Assembly (NCBI GenBank): GCA_028284325.1
Contig: JANQRX010000004.1
Location: 124,001 to 188,000, forward strand
Reading direction: 5' to 3'
DNA length: 64,000 nt
From: Bauldia sp.
GTDB taxonomy: Bacteria; Pseudomonadota; Alphaproteobacteria; Rhizobiales; Kaistiaceae
The stretch's first letter is position 1; every line of letters begins with the position of its first letter. The notes under the pieces were generated by a model. It was not told where the DNA came from and searched no databases. It was given only the letters and a program-made list of their open reading frames with translations. Positions 8,647-20,604 of this stretch are shown here, one piece after another. The translations under genes and the position numbers were made by a program.

Positions 8647-9606
8647 TTACGAGGGCAAGGCCGGACGCAGGACCTGGACGCTGAAGCAGCGGGTGTCGTC
8701 GACCCACATATCGGCGACCCGCCAGCCGGCTGTGAGCGCCAGCCGGCCGAAATCTTCCGGGTCGTATTTGTGCGAGTTCTCGGTGTGGATCGTCTCGCCG
8801 GGACGAAACCTGATCGCCTCGCCGGCCACCGTCACCCGCTGTTCGCGCCGGCTGACCAGATGCATCTCGATACGGCCGAACGGCACGTTCCACCGCGCCT
8901 CGTGACCGAACGCGGCAAGGTCGAAATCGGCGCCGAGCTCCCGGTTGAGGCGGCCGAGAAGATTGAGGTTGAAGGCGGCCGTGACACCGGCCGCGTCGTC
9001 ATAGGCGCGCACCAGCGTGCCGGGATCCTTCTTGAGGTCGACGCCGACGACGAACGCGGCGACGCCCGGCATCGCCGCCATCCGGCGCAAGAGCGCTTCG
9101 GCCTCGCCGATCGCGAAATTGCCGATCGTCGAGCCCGGGAAGAACAGAAGCTTCGGCGCGCCGGCAAGATGCGGCGGAACCGTGAATGATCGCGTGAAGT
9201 CAGCGACCACGGGATGGACATCGACGCCGGGGTAGTCGCTCGCCAGTTGCTGCGCGGCCGCGTGGAGATAGGCGGCGGAGATGTCCACCGGAACGTAGGA
9301 CGTGACCTGCGGCACGGCGTCCAGCAGGATCCGGGTCTTGGCGCTGCTGCCGCTGCCGAGTTCGATCAGCGCCGCCCCTTCGGGGACCACGGCCGCCAGG
9401 TCGCCGACCCGCTCGCGCAGGATGCCGGCCTCGATGCGGGTCGGATAGTACTCCGGCAGCACGGTGATGACGTCGAACAGCCGTGAGCCGACCTCGTCGT
9501 ACAGCCATTTGCTGGCAATGCACTTCTGCTCGGCCGCGAGGCCGGCGAGAACCGAGTCGCGAAACGCCGGATCGGCGTCCGCCGCACCCCCGACCGCGAT
9601 GTTCAC
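8647..9606 (-). CDS. egtD: L-histidine N-alpha-methyltransferase (EgtD)
   Basis: EgtD trimethylates histidine with three SAM to hercynine, the first step of ergothioneine synthesis (cytoplasm). The protein is 319 residues from a GTG at 9606, whose GTGA overlaps the egtB stop by four bases. Diagnostic blocks are ASKWLYDEVGSRLFD, LPEYYPTR, the SAM-binding ELGSGSSAKTRILLDA (residues 82-97) and the FFPGSTIGNF segment. Length and motif order match known EgtD. No egtA, egtC or egtE is adjacent, as is usual where EgtB uses cysteine directly or the lyase is encoded elsewhere. Confidence 0.95.
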   Translation of the reverse strand: MNIAVGGAADADPAFRDSVLAGLAAEQKCIASKWLYDEVGSRLFDVITVLPEYYPTRIEAGILRERVGDLAAVVPEGAALIELGSGSSAKTRILLDAVPQVTSYVPVDISAAYLHAAAQQLASDYPGVDVHPVVADFTRSFTVPPHLAGAPKLLFFPGSTIGNFAIGEAEALLRRMAAMPGVAAFVVGVDLKKDPGTLVRAYDDAAGVTAAFNLNLLGRLNRELGADFDLAAFGHEARWNVPFGRIEMHLVSRREQRVTVAGEAIRFRPGETIHTENSHKYDPEDFGRLALTAGWRVADMWVDDTRCFSVQVLRPALPS

Positions 9607-10856
9607 GCGTCGTCTGCCAGGCGCAGTCCCATCATCTGCCAGCGCTGATGGGGGTAGAAGAAGTTCCGGTAGCTGGTGCGCATCTGCGCCAGCGGGGTCG
9701 CGCATGACCCGCCGCGCAGGACATACTGGTTGGCCATGAACTTGCCATTGTATTCGCCGACCGCACCTTCCGCGGGCTTGAAGCGCGGATAAGGCGTGTA
9801 GGGGCTCTGCGTCCACTCCCAGACATCGCCCCACATCCCGCCGTCGCCGGGCAGCGGACGCAGCGCGCCGGACTCCATGAAATTGCCGGCGATCGGCGTG
9901 GCGCGGGACGCGCTCTCCCACTCCGCTTCGCTTGGCAGCCGCTTGCCGGCCCAGCGGGCGAAGGCGTCGGCTTCGTAGTAGCTGACATGGACCACCGGCG
10001 CATCGAGGTTGACCGGCTGGGCGCCCGACAGGGTGAAGGTCCACCACGCGTCGTCCTGCCGCCACCAGTAGAGCGGCGTCTCCCATTGCTCGCGCTCGCG
10101 CGTCGCCCAGCCGTCCGACAGCCACAGCGTGGCCGTGGCGTAGCCGCCATCCTCCATGAAGGCGATCCAGTCGCGGTTGGTCACCGGCCGGGCCGCGAGC
10201 CGGTAGGGTATGAGAAGCACTTCGTGCCGGGGGCCTTCGCAGTCGAAGGCGAAGCCGTCGCCATCGTGGCCGATGTCGACCACGCCACCGTCGTGGTCGG
10301 TCCAGGAAAGGGGCCGCTCTTGGTTGACCGGCACCGGCTGCGAGGCCTGATAGGCGGGCAACAGCGGGTTAAACGACAGGCCGTGGAGCAGGTCGGTGAC
10401 CAGCAGCTCCTGATGCTGCATCTCGTGGTGACAGCCGAGCTCGATCAGCTCGGCGATCCTGCCGGCATCCGGTCCGTCGCGTTGCGCAAGATCGCGCAGC
10501 GCATCGTCGATATGCGCGCGGTACGCCATCACCTCGGCGACGCCGGGACGCGAGATCAGCCCCCGGCGGGAGCGCGTGTGCCGCGGGCCGGCCTGGACAT
10601 AGTAGGAGTTGAACAGGAAGGCGAACTGGTCGTTGGGCGACACGTAGTTCTCGGCGAACGGCCGCAGGATGAACTGCTCGAAGAACCAGCTCGTGTGGGC
10701 GAGATGCCACTTGGCCGGGCTCGCATCCTCCATCGACTGGAGCATCATGTCTTCCGGCAGGAGGCCGGCGGTGAGCGACCGGGTCCTGGCCCGCACCTGC
10801 TCAAAGAGCTCCATGGGGCGGGCGACGGTCGGCGAAGCAGGGAGCGGCGTTGTCAT
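9603..10856 (-). CDS. egtB: Ergothioneine biosynthesis sulfoxide synthase (EgtB)
   Basis: EgtB is a non-haem iron enzyme that joins a thiol (Cys or gamma-Glu-Cys) to hercynine using oxygen. The protein is 417 residues from the ATG at 10856. An N-terminal DinB-like helical domain supplies likely iron ligands His51 (WHLAHTSWFFEQF) and His144/His148 (HHEMQHQE). The C-terminal half is an FGE-sulfatase fold with RLPSEAEWESA, GDVWEWTQSPY and YVLRGGSCATP. An in-frame upstream start at 10931 would add an atypical Arg-rich leader and is not preferred. It is the first gene of the egtB-egtD unit. Confidence 0.95.
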   Translation of the reverse strand: MTTPLPASPTVARPMELFEQVRARTRSLTAGLLPEDMMLQSMEDASPAKWHLAHTSWFFEQFILRPFAENYVSPNDQFAFLFNSYYVQAGPRHTRSRRGLISRPGVAEVMAYRAHIDDALRDLAQRDGPDAGRIAELIELGCHHEMQHQELLVTDLLHGLSFNPLLPAYQASQPVPVNQERPLSWTDHDGGVVDIGHDGDGFAFDCEGPRHEVLLIPYRLAARPVTNRDWIAFMEDGGYATATLWLSDGWATREREQWETPLYWWRQDDAWWTFTLSGAQPVNLDAPVVHVSYYEADAFARWAGKRLPSEAEWESASRATPIAGNFMESGALRPLPGDGGMWGDVWEWTQSPYTPYPRFKPAEGAVGEYNGKFMANQYVLRGGSCATPLAQMRTSYRNFFYPHQRWQMMGLRLADDA

Positions 10857-10961
10857 GGCGTGCCCCGGTCGTGAGCGGCTGCGGGAGGGGATGACATAGT
10901 GTCGGTCCCCCCGCACGCCAACTCGGGTCACGCGGGCGTCACGCCTTCGTGAACCGCGAGG

Positions 10962-13943
10962 TCAGAGCACCGCGGCGATCGGAAAATCCGGGATCGTGTT
11001 CGGCATCTGCGTCACCGGATGCTGGAGGCCGCCGGTCAGCTCCTTCACCTTGTTGGCGATGAAGGTATCGAGCTCCTTGACCGTGATAGCGCGGTCGCCG
11101 GTGTAGTCGGCGCCGCCGGCAAGCCCTTCGAGGATCGCCTCGGTAAAGGCGCCGTTCTGCCAGCGCGCATCCTCGACCGAGACCTCGCGACCGGTCGACG
11201 ACGCGAACATCACCGCGCCGTTCTCCGCGCTCGACAACTCGTTGACGACCCGCGTGATATCCGCCGGGCCGCGCCGCCGGCTGGTGGTCGCCAGCGTCTC
11301 GCCGGAATGGCAGGCGTCGAGGAACAGGAGCACCTTGCCGGGCAGCGACGAGACGAGATCGGTGATCTCGTCCTCCGGAATGGCGGTCCGCCGCAGGCTC
11401 TCCGGATTGCCTTCGCGCGGCAGGAAGTAGAACCGCTGCTGCGGATTGGTGATGCCGTGGCCGGCGATGAAGATCACGGCCATGTCCTTGGAGGTCACCT
11501 CGCGGGCGAGCCAGTCGAACCCCTCCAGCACGTCGTCCTTGGACGGATCGGTCAGGACACGCGCCGAAACGTCACGGTAGAGGCCGCCTTCCTGGGCTTT
11601 CAGGGCAAGCTCCATATCGCTCGCATCCTTGGCGGCAAAGCCGAGCCGCAGGTTCTCGTCGTCGTAGTCGCTGACGCCGATCAGGAGGGCGTAGAGGGCG
11701 GGCTTCGCGAAGTCGGTCTGTCGGCTACCGGTCCATTTGACCGCGACCTCGGTCACCTCGCTGACGGAATCGGCCGTACGGGCCACGAGCCCGATGCGCG
11801 CATCGGCGGGCGGGATCGTGACCGTCGCGGTCATGAGCTCGCTGACCTCGGTGTCGAGTCGCGTCAGGCCCCGGGTCGGCCGGCCGTTGATGAGGACGTC
11901 GACATCGGTGACCGCGGCGCCTGACGGCGAGCGGATCAGATAGGTGACCGTGACCTCCTGACTGGTCACGTTGACTCCGCTTGCCGGACTGATGATTTCG
12001 ACCACGGGCGGCAGCGCCTGCAGGATGTTGGCCTCGGCGTGACGGCGGCCGGCGATCCGGTCGGCCTCGGCCAGCGCACCGGTCTCGTTGAGGATTTCGG
12101 TGACCAGGCTCACCACGTCCGGGCGATAGAACTGGTCGCGAAAGCGGCTGGTCGGGAAGAAGTCCGGCTTCTGGTCCCAGCCGCGATTCATGTGCCAGCC
12201 GATCAGCTCCTCGCCGCCCGGCGACGAGGCGTAGTACCCCGACGGCGTCCACGCCACCCAGCGCCGGTCGCGGTGCACGAACAGCGCCAGGAGCTCCTGC
12301 CCGTCCGAGACGCGGTGCCACCGGACGGTGCCGTCGCCGTAGGCCGCCACCAGGAGACGGCCGTCGCCGCTGACGATGACGCCGCCGGTGGTACCGGGAA
12401 CCTGCTTGTCCCACACCAGGTCGCCGGCGGTGTCGAACCGGCGTATCCGCCAGTCCGTACCCAGGAAGAAGCCGCGCGTGGCGGTGCCCGCCGGCATAAT
12501 CGCCAGCGCGCGCGAGCGCTCGTACTGTTCCAGTTCGAGTTCCCTGTCGCCGAGCGTCGGCGTCAGGCCGTTCTTCCATCCGGACACATCAAGGCTGTCG
12601 ATGTCGGGCTCGGCCAGATTCGGGATCGGATCGGGGGCCTCGGCAAGCGTGAGTTCGCCAACGTCGAAGACCAGCGGGTCGTCGCCGCCGAATCCCAGTC
12701 CGAACCGGACGATGCGCCCGTCACGCGAGATGGTGAAATCATCGCCGCGCTTGGCGCGGAGATCGCCGGTCTTGCTCTTCCTGGTCAGGGCTGCATCGCC
12801 GGTGATACCGATGAGTCCGAACGCGGGATCGGCCGAGGTCCACACCACGCCGCCATTCACGTCCGGCACCAGGTCCATGATCGTGTTCCGGGGACCGGGC
12901 AGCGCCAGGCGGGCGCCCTCCCCGCCCCGCGCCCAGCGCAGAATCTGGTTCTCGCCGGAGACGTCGTGCTTGCCGCCCGCATACAGATAGCTGCCGTCGG
13001 CCGACCAGGCGACGGCGGTCAGGTTGGAATTGGTATCGCTGGTATCGGGGCTGTACAGCTTGACCAGCGAGTCGCCGTCATAGACCTCGACGACCGGTTT
13101 ATCGACGAACCCGACGGCAAGCCGTGAGCCGTCCGGCAGGAAGGCCGCCGCGAACGGTCGCTCGCCGGCTTCCACAGGTGTCTTCTTGAGCAACGCACCG
13201 TCGGCGCTGTAGAGGCGCACATGGCCGTCATAGGAGGTGGTGGCCATGCGGCCGAACCCGTCGAAGGTGACACCGTAGACCTGGTTGCCGTAGTCCTTGT
13301 CCTCCAGCACCAGCTCGCCCGACGCCGCGTTCCACACGCGCACCCCGTTCTTGCGCCCGAGCCCGGCGGCGACGCGCGCGCCATCGAGCGAAAAGGCGAG
13401 ATCGAGCGCGACGTTGGGCAGCGGGCCGAGCCGCCGGACGGTTTTGCCCGTTGCCGTATCGAGGAGGTAGACGTAGTGGGAACGCTTGGTCTTGGACTTG
13501 GCGTCCCATCCGCCGGTGGCCACGATACCGCCGTCGGGGCTGATGGCGGCGGCGTAGATCTTGCCCTCGTTGCCGTCGCTGATGGGCACGCGCAGCGTGG
13601 TGACCAGTTCGCCCTCCGGCATCGACCAGACGCGCGCGGTCTTGTCGTCGCTGCCGGTGACCACAAGCTGACCGTCGAGGCTCGCGCCCACGCGCCCGAT
13701 CGAGGCGGTGTGCATGCCGGTTTCGATCCTGAGCCGCGGCTCCATCACTGGACAGTCGTCGATCGCCTTCTGGGTGCCGGGGCCGCCGATCCCGTCAATG
13801 GCGCCGCTGTAGCAGCCGGCGTCCTGGAGGCGGAGCTGGAGTTGCCGGATCTCCTCCTGCCCCATGTCGGCGAGTTCAAGCGCCGCCGCCTGCGAAGCGA
13901 GAGCGAGCGTCACGATCGAGAGTACCGCTAGGCCAGGTCGCAT
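10962..13943 (-). CDS. Exported WD40-repeat protein with C-terminal caspase-like (peptidase C14) domain
   Basis: A 993-residue protein. Residues 1-21 form a signal peptide. Residues 30-64 look like a peptidoglycan-binding (PG_binding_1) repeat (LRLQDAGCYSGAIDGIGG). From about 75 to 560 there are beta-propeller WD40-type repeats (VVTGSDDKTARVWSMPEG, VAAGLGRKNGVRVWNAASG, LLVAAYGDGTVRWHRVSDG). About 640-740 is an Ig-like beta region. The C-terminus from 747 is a caspase/metacaspase fold with the catalytic dyad His829 (IFIAGHG) and Cys878 (LFLDACHSGE), so it is predicted active. The substrate is unknown. Bacterial homologues of this layout occur in rhizobia and relatives, without a settled function. 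It is divergent from the P-type ATPase gene. Confidence 0.88.
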   Translation of the reverse strand: MRPGLAVLSIVTLALASQAAALELADMGQEEIRQLQLRLQDAGCYSGAIDGIGGPGTQKAIDDCPVMEPRLRIETGMHTASIGRVGASLDGQLVVTGSDDKTARVWSMPEGELVTTLRVPISDGNEGKIYAAAISPDGGIVATGGWDAKSKTKRSHYVYLLDTATGKTVRRLGPLPNVALDLAFSLDGARVAAGLGRKNGVRVWNAASGELVLEDKDYGNQVYGVTFDGFGRMATTSYDGHVRLYSADGALLKKTPVEAGERPFAAAFLPDGSRLAVGFVDKPVVEVYDGDSLVKLYSPDTSDTNSNLTAVAWSADGSYLYAGGKHDVSGENQILRWARGGEGARLALPGPRNTIMDLVPDVNGGVVWTSADPAFGLIGITGDAALTRKSKTGDLRAKRGDDFTISRDGRIVRFGLGFGGDDPLVFDVGELTLAEAPDPIPNLAEPDIDSLDVSGWKNGLTPTLGDRELELEQYERSRALAIMPAGTATRGFFLGTDWRIRRFDTAGDLVWDKQVPGTTGGVIVSGDGRLLVAAYGDGTVRWHRVSDGQELLALFVHRDRRWVAWTPSGYYASSPGGEELIGWHMNRGWDQKPDFFPTSRFRDQFYRPDVVSLVTEILNETGALAEADRIAGRRHAEANILQALPPVVEIISPASGVNVTSQEVTVTYLIRSPSGAAVTDVDVLINGRPTRGLTRLDTEVSELMTATVTIPPADARIGLVARTADSVSEVTEVAVKWTGSRQTDFAKPALYALLIGVSDYDDENLRLGFAAKDASDMELALKAQEGGLYRDVSARVLTDPSKDDVLEGFDWLAREVTSKDMAVIFIAGHGITNPQQRFYFLPREGNPESLRRTAIPEDEITDLVSSLPGKVLLFLDACHSGETLATTSRRRGPADITRVVNELSSAENGAVMFASSTGREVSVEDARWQNGAFTEAILEGLAGGADYTGDRAITVKELDTFIANKVKELTGGLQHPVTQMPNTIPDFPIAAVL

Positions 13944-14188
13944 CTTGTCTCCCCCATGCAGCCCATGTCCGGCACAGGCGTGTCCGACGCCGGACGGTCG
14001 CGCCTACTATGCCGCGTCGGAGCCTTGCCATGAACCATAAACGGCGCGTGACACCGTTTTTTGATCACGCCGCAGCCGCCGGGCTTTGACAAGGCGCAGT
14101 GCACCTGCGAAACGGCCGCGCTAGCCCCGTTGCACCGCAACCGGCGGCATGACTCGACCTCGACGGAGCCTCGGCCACCCCGCACGCC

Positions 14189-16888
<2,700 letters not shown>

Positions 16889-16943
16889 ACGCAGCCGCTG
16901 CCCTGGGGCAGACTGTCACCCGGATCATCCGGGGAGTGACATC

Positions 16944-17309
16944 GTGGCCGCCTTCGACCGCCAGACCGTGAACGACCACTGCGCCACCCTGCCCGGCGCG
17001 GAGCAGACCGATCCGTGGGGCGGAGGGCACGACTGCTGGAAGGTCGGCGACAAGATGTTCGCGCTGATCGGATCGGTGGGCGCGGGCGTGTCACTGAAAT
17101 GCGCCGACGACGCCACCGCGGCGATGCTGATCGACACCGGCCGCGCCGAGCGCGCACCCTATTTGCCCCGCGGCGGCTGGGTGCTGGTACGCTGGGATCG
17201 CATGGAGGCCGACGAGGTCCGCGAACGGCTGACCGTGGCGTACCTCACCGTGCGCCGGAAGCTGACCAAGCGCGTCCAGAAGGAACTCGGCCCCGAGCCC
17301 ACCGTCTAG
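16944..17309 (+). CDS. MmcQ/YjbR family protein
   Basis: A 121-residue cytoplasmic protein of the MmcQ/YjbR family, a CyaY-like fold. It begins with FDRQTVNDHCATLPGAEQ and continues with the typical WKVGDKMFALI and WVLVRWDRM segments. The start chosen is a GTG at 16944 with GGGGAG about seven bases upstream; no ATG in the frame fits. Members are often annotated as DNA-binding, but the biochemical role is not established. It lies 55 bases after the ATPase gene and converges on the aldo/keto reductase with a gap of seven bases. Confidence 0.85.
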   Translation: MAAFDRQTVNDHCATLPGAEQTDPWGGGHDCWKVGDKMFALIGSVGAGVSLKCADDATAAMLIDTGRAERAPYLPRGGWVLVRWDRMEADEVRERLTVAYLTVRRKLTKRVQKELGPEPTV

Positions 17310-17316
17310 CTGGGTT

Positions 17317-18348
17317 CTAACGGCGGCTGGACTCGGCCCAGAGGTTGATGCCGCTGGCGCCGGCATGGCCGTCGATCTGCCTGAGTTCCTCGTCGGTGAA
17401 CGTGAACTTGGCGACGGCCCCGGCGATATCGACGATCTGGCTCGGCCGGCTGGCGCCGATCAGGGCGCTGGTCATCCGCGGATCGCGCAGCGCCCAGGCG
17501 ACCGCCATCTGGGCGAGCGTCTGTCCACGCGCGGCCGCCATGTCGTTGAGCTGACGCACCGCCTGGAGGTTCTCGTCCGACAGGAATCCGTCGCGCCAGG
17601 CCTCCGAGCCCAGGCCGGCACGGCTGTCGTCGGGAATACCGGAGAGATACCGGTTGGTGAGCAGGCCCTGCGCCAGCGGCGAGAACACGATGCAGCCCAT
17701 GCCCTCCTTCTCCAGCGTATCGAGCAGGCGGTCGTCCTCGATCCAGCGATTGAAGATCGAGTAGCTGGGCTGGTGGATGATCGCCGGCGTGCCGAGATCG
17801 CGCAGGATGGCCGCTGCCTCGGCGGTCTTCGCCGAACTGTAGGACGAGATGCCGACATAGAGGGCCTTGCCCTGGCGCACCGCCGCGTCCAGCGCCCCCA
17901 TGGTCTCCTCCAGCGGCGTGTCCGGGTCGAACCGGTGCGAATAGAAGATGTCCACATAGTCGAGGCCCATCCGCTGCAGGCTCTGGTCGAGGCTCGACAG
18001 GAGGTACTTGCGGCAGCCCCACTCGCCATAGGGGCCGGGCCACATGCGGTACCCCGCCTTGGTGGAGATCACCAGTTCGTCGCGCAGGTCGCGAAAGTCG
18101 GTGCGCAGCACCTCGCCGAGAAACGCCTCGGCAGCACCCGGCGGTGGCCCGTAGTTGTTGGCGAGATCAAAGTGGGTGATACCGAGATCGAACGCCGTTC
18201 GGCACATCTCCCGCGCGTTGTCGGCCCGGGCGTTGTGCCCGAAATTGTGCCACAGCCCGAGCGCAATCGCCGACAGCTTCAGGCCGCTGCGGCCGCTGTT
18301 GCGATAGTCCATCGACGCATAGCGGTCGGCGTTGGGAAGGTAGGTCAT
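17317..18348 (-). CDS. Aldo/keto reductase, L-glyceraldehyde 3-phosphate reductase (YghZ/MgrA) type
   Basis: A 343-residue NADPH-dependent aldo/keto reductase. It matches E. coli YghZ/Gpr nearly end to end by eye: LGLWHNFGHNARADN, FDLGITHFDLANNYGPPPG, STKAGYRMWPGPYGEWG, YVDIFYSHRFDPDTPLEETMGAL and VGISSYSSAKT. The catalytic tetrad is present (Asp in FDLANNYG, the following Tyr, Lys in STKAGY, His in FYSHR). YghZ reduces L-glyceraldehyde 3-phosphate and methylglyoxal, so detoxification is the likely role. The ATG at 18348 aligns with the family start. It is divergent from arsC. Confidence 0.92.
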   Translation of the reverse strand: MTYLPNADRYASMDYRNSGRSGLKLSAIALGLWHNFGHNARADNAREMCRTAFDLGITHFDLANNYGPPPGAAEAFLGEVLRTDFRDLRDELVISTKAGYRMWPGPYGEWGCRKYLLSSLDQSLQRMGLDYVDIFYSHRFDPDTPLEETMGALDAAVRQGKALYVGISSYSSAKTAEAAAILRDLGTPAIIHQPSYSIFNRWIEDDRLLDTLEKEGMGCIVFSPLAQGLLTNRYLSGIPDDSRAGLGSEAWRDGFLSDENLQAVRQLNDMAAARGQTLAQMAVAWALRDPRMTSALIGASRPSQIVDIAGAVAKFTFTDEELRQIDGHAGASGINLWAESSRR

Positions 18349-18489
18349 GGGGTCATCTCTCGGAAGGCACAGCTGGAAGGCATGGTGGTCGGCCGGCCTC
18401 TTTAGCACATCCGGCACCGCCCCAACCGTCATCGGACTGCAATGAAGTGTCGATACCCTGTCGCCACCCGAGATGAATGGAGTCACCGC

Positions 18490-19014
18490 ATGAGCGAGAC
18501 CATGCGCAACGTGCTGTTCCTGTGTACTGGCAACTCCGCCCGCTCGATCCTTGCCGAAGCGATCCTGAACCGCGCGGGGATGGGCCGCTTCAAGGCGTTC
18601 AGCGCAGGCAGCGAGCCCAAGGGCGCGATCCATCCTCACGCCCTCGACCTCCTGAAGAAGCTGAACTACGCGACCGGCGACCTGCGCTCCAAGTCGTGGA
18701 CGGAGTTCATGGCCGACGGCGCGCCGAAGATGGATTTCGTCTTCACCGTCTGTGACGACGCCGCCGAGACCTGCCCGATCTTTCCGGGCCAGCCCATGTC
18801 GGCCCATTGGGGGATCGAGGACCCGGCCGCGGCGACCGGCACGGTGGCCGAGATCGCCTTCGCCTTCAGCGAGACCTACCGCATGCTGAACACCCGGATC
18901 AGCATCTTCGTGTCGCTACCGATGGCGTCCCTCGACCGCCTCGCGCTGCAAACCCGGCTCGACGACATCGGCCGGCAGGAGGGCGCGACGGGCAAGGCGG
19001 GTGCGTCAACCTGA
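18490..19014 (+). CDS. arsC: Arsenate reductase, low-molecular-weight phosphatase type
   Basis: A 174-residue protein of the thioredoxin-coupled ArsC/LMW-PTP family. The P-loop CTGNSARS starts with nucleophile Cys12. A second conserved region FTVCDDAAETCPIFPG carries the additional Cys pair used for the disulfide cascade. ArsC reduces arsenate to arsenite in the cytoplasm. No arsR, acr3 or arsB is adjacent, so this is a solitary arsC. The ATG at 18490 places the P-loop at the usual distance from the N-terminus; an earlier ATG at 18442 would add a non-conserved leader. Confidence 0.9.
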   Translation: MSETMRNVLFLCTGNSARSILAEAILNRAGMGRFKAFSAGSEPKGAIHPHALDLLKKLNYATGDLRSKSWTEFMADGAPKMDFVFTVCDDAAETCPIFPGQPMSAHWGIEDPAAATGTVAEIAFAFSETYRMLNTRISIFVSLPMASLDRLALQTRLDDIGRQEGATGKAGAST

Positions 19015-19097
19015 GGGCGGGTGCGGCACCGGATCCGCTTGCCGTGGGGCTGAGGTGCCCCCGGCGCGGCGACCACCGAGCCGAAGCGAGGTCGAGA

Positions 19098-19148
19098 GAT
19101 TCCGTGTCTGCACCGCACCGGTCCGCGCTGCGGAGCGCACGGAATGAC
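19098..19148 (-). repeat. Dispersed 51-bp imperfect palindrome, copy 1
   Basis: Reads GTCATTCCGTGCGC...CAGACACGGAATC on the minus strand. The ends are mutually complementary (GATTCCG / CGGAATGAC on the plus strand). It forms an inverted pair with copy 2, 82 bases away. Confidence 0.8.
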
Positions 19149-19230
19149 GGGGAAGGCAAACGCCGCTGCTGTCCCTGTGCGGAGTAAAACCGCCGTCATC
19201 CCGCACACACGTGCGGCCAATCCACCCGCT

Positions 19231-19279
19231 GTCATCGCACGCGGTGCGGCACGAAGTGACGCTCCGCAGATGCGGGATC
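19231..19279 (+). repeat. Dispersed palindrome, copy 2
   Basis: Begins GTCATCGCACGCGGTGCGGC, contains the core GCACGAAGTGACGCTCCGCA and ends GCGGGATC. It has the opposite orientation to copy 1. The 20 bases CGCTCCGCAGATGCGGGATC recur exactly, inverted, at 33640-33659. Confidence 0.8.
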
Positions 19280-19374
19280 GCAAGCCGAAGAGGACGAAAG
19301 TGACCGCTTCGATTCTTCGCCTAACCCATTGAATTTGGCCGGTGATACATGGATCGCCCCATCGTCGGCTGTTC

Positions 19375-20604
19375 CTAGTGCATCGTACGGCCGCCAGCCG
19401 CCAGGTACTCACTCATGCTGTTGTCGTTCACGTAATTCCGCCCGATCACGCCGGGGGTCTCGATGCGCTCCACATCGGCTTCGAGCGCGTCGCAGGTGTC
19501 GAGGCCGAGCCCTCCGCAGGTCTCACTCCGCCCCACCCCGGCGAAGTAGATGTTGGCCTTCGGTTGCGGCTCGCCCTGGGACCCGTAGAAGCCGCGGTAG
19601 ATGCCGAACTTGTTGGCGACGAAATCGGCGCCGTGAAGGCTGTCGCCCGCAAGCCCCATCATCAGTTCATCATCCATCCACAGATGAAAGCGCCCGGTGT
19701 CGTCGTTCGCCCAATGGAACCTGTAGACGAGATTGACCCATCGGTCCTGTACCTCGGCGATCGGCTTGATGAAGAGCTGCTCCTTGGAGGAATCACACAC
19801 GGTGTTTTCCGCGCCGCCCTCGCTGAAGCCGTGGACGCATTCGTGCTGGCGGCCAATGAGATGATCGACCTGGAAGTAGCGATCACCGAGCTTGATGTTC
19901 AGGACCGGATCGAAGAGGCGCCGGCCGACCCAGGGTTTCAGGTCGGTCAGGACAAGCTGATCGAGCCGGCTGACAACGACATTCCTCGGGATGAACACGG
20001 ACATCCGGAGCCAGTAGGTCTTCCCCGGCTTCATGGAGAACGAGCGCCGCTCGGCCAGTTCGAACCGCTGCTGCACGCCCGGCTTGTCGTTCCAGTACCA
20101 GTCGTCGCGGTGACCTTCGTCTTCGTAGCGAACCAGGATGCGCGCGGCCACGGCACCGCCGTCGAGCTCAACAAAGCCGAGGGCCGCCTTGTTGCGGATA
20201 TTGCGATCGGACGCCTGGAACTTGCCGACGCTGTCGCCGACCAGCACCTGATTGTAGTCGCGGTTCGAGGTGGCGCCGCGCCGCCAAAGCCCGGCCGTCC
20301 CGTAGGAGAAATCGAGGAGTCCGGCAAAGGCCTTGTCGTCCCGGGCCCTCGAGCACCACACATCGGCGGTCGGCTTTGTCAGCTCACCGACGTCCGTCCC
20401 GGTGGCCTCCATGTAGTGGGAGGCCGCGGCGGCGGTTCGCCGGCCGAACGACCCGTCGATCGGTCCGGGGTCGAATCCCTTGAAGTCCAGATAGGCCTGG
20501 GCGCATCGGACATCGTTGGCGCTGGCAAACGAAGCGTCTGCCAGACCCAGGGCGGGCCCACCGAGGAGCACGAAGACAATCCCGACAAGACGACGATCGA
20601 ACAT
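19375..20604 (-). CDS. Exported polysaccharide-lyase-like protein with N-terminal peptidoglycan-binding-like domain
   Basis: A 409-residue exported protein. The ATG at 20604 has GGAGAAG seven bases upstream and gives a signal peptide ending near SFASA. Residues about 33-70 look like a PG_binding_1 repeat with Cys (CAQAYLDFKGFDPGPIDGSF). The rest resembles the jelly-roll polysaccharide lyase family (PF14099, heparin lyase I-like): WYWNDKPGVQQRFEL, GKTYWLRMSVFIP, DRWVNLVYRFHW, then GRFHLWMDDEL and NKFGIYRGF, the last being a lyase-type signature. It probably cleaves or binds an extracellular uronate polysaccharide, its own or a host's. The substrate is unknown. The flanking gaps on both sides carry palindromic repeats. 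Confidence 0.62.
   Translation of the reverse strand: MFDRRLVGIVFVLLGGPALGLADASFASANDVRCAQAYLDFKGFDPGPIDGSFGRRTAAAASHYMEATGTDVGELTKPTADVWCSRARDDKAFAGLLDFSYGTAGLWRRGATSNRDYNQVLVGDSVGKFQASDRNIRNKAALGFVELDGGAVAARILVRYEDEGHRDDWYWNDKPGVQQRFELAERRSFSMKPGKTYWLRMSVFIPRNVVVSRLDQLVLTDLKPWVGRRLFDPVLNIKLGDRYFQVDHLIGRQHECVHGFSEGGAENTVCDSSKEQLFIKPIAEVQDRWVNLVYRFHWANDDTGRFHLWMDDELMMGLAGDSLHGADFVANKFGIYRGFYGSQGEPQPKANIYFAGVGRSETCGGLGLDTCDALEADVERIETPGVIGRNYVNDNSMSEYLAAGGRTMH

Larger units (their letters stand above)
19015..19374. other. Convergent intergenic region with a pair of palindromic repeats
   Basis: This 360-base gap between the arsC stop and the stop of the exported lyase-like gene contains no plausible gene. 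It holds two inverted copies of the dispersed palindrome (19098-19148 and 19231-19279) and the sequence between them. Nothing else is recognisable. Confidence 0.7.
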
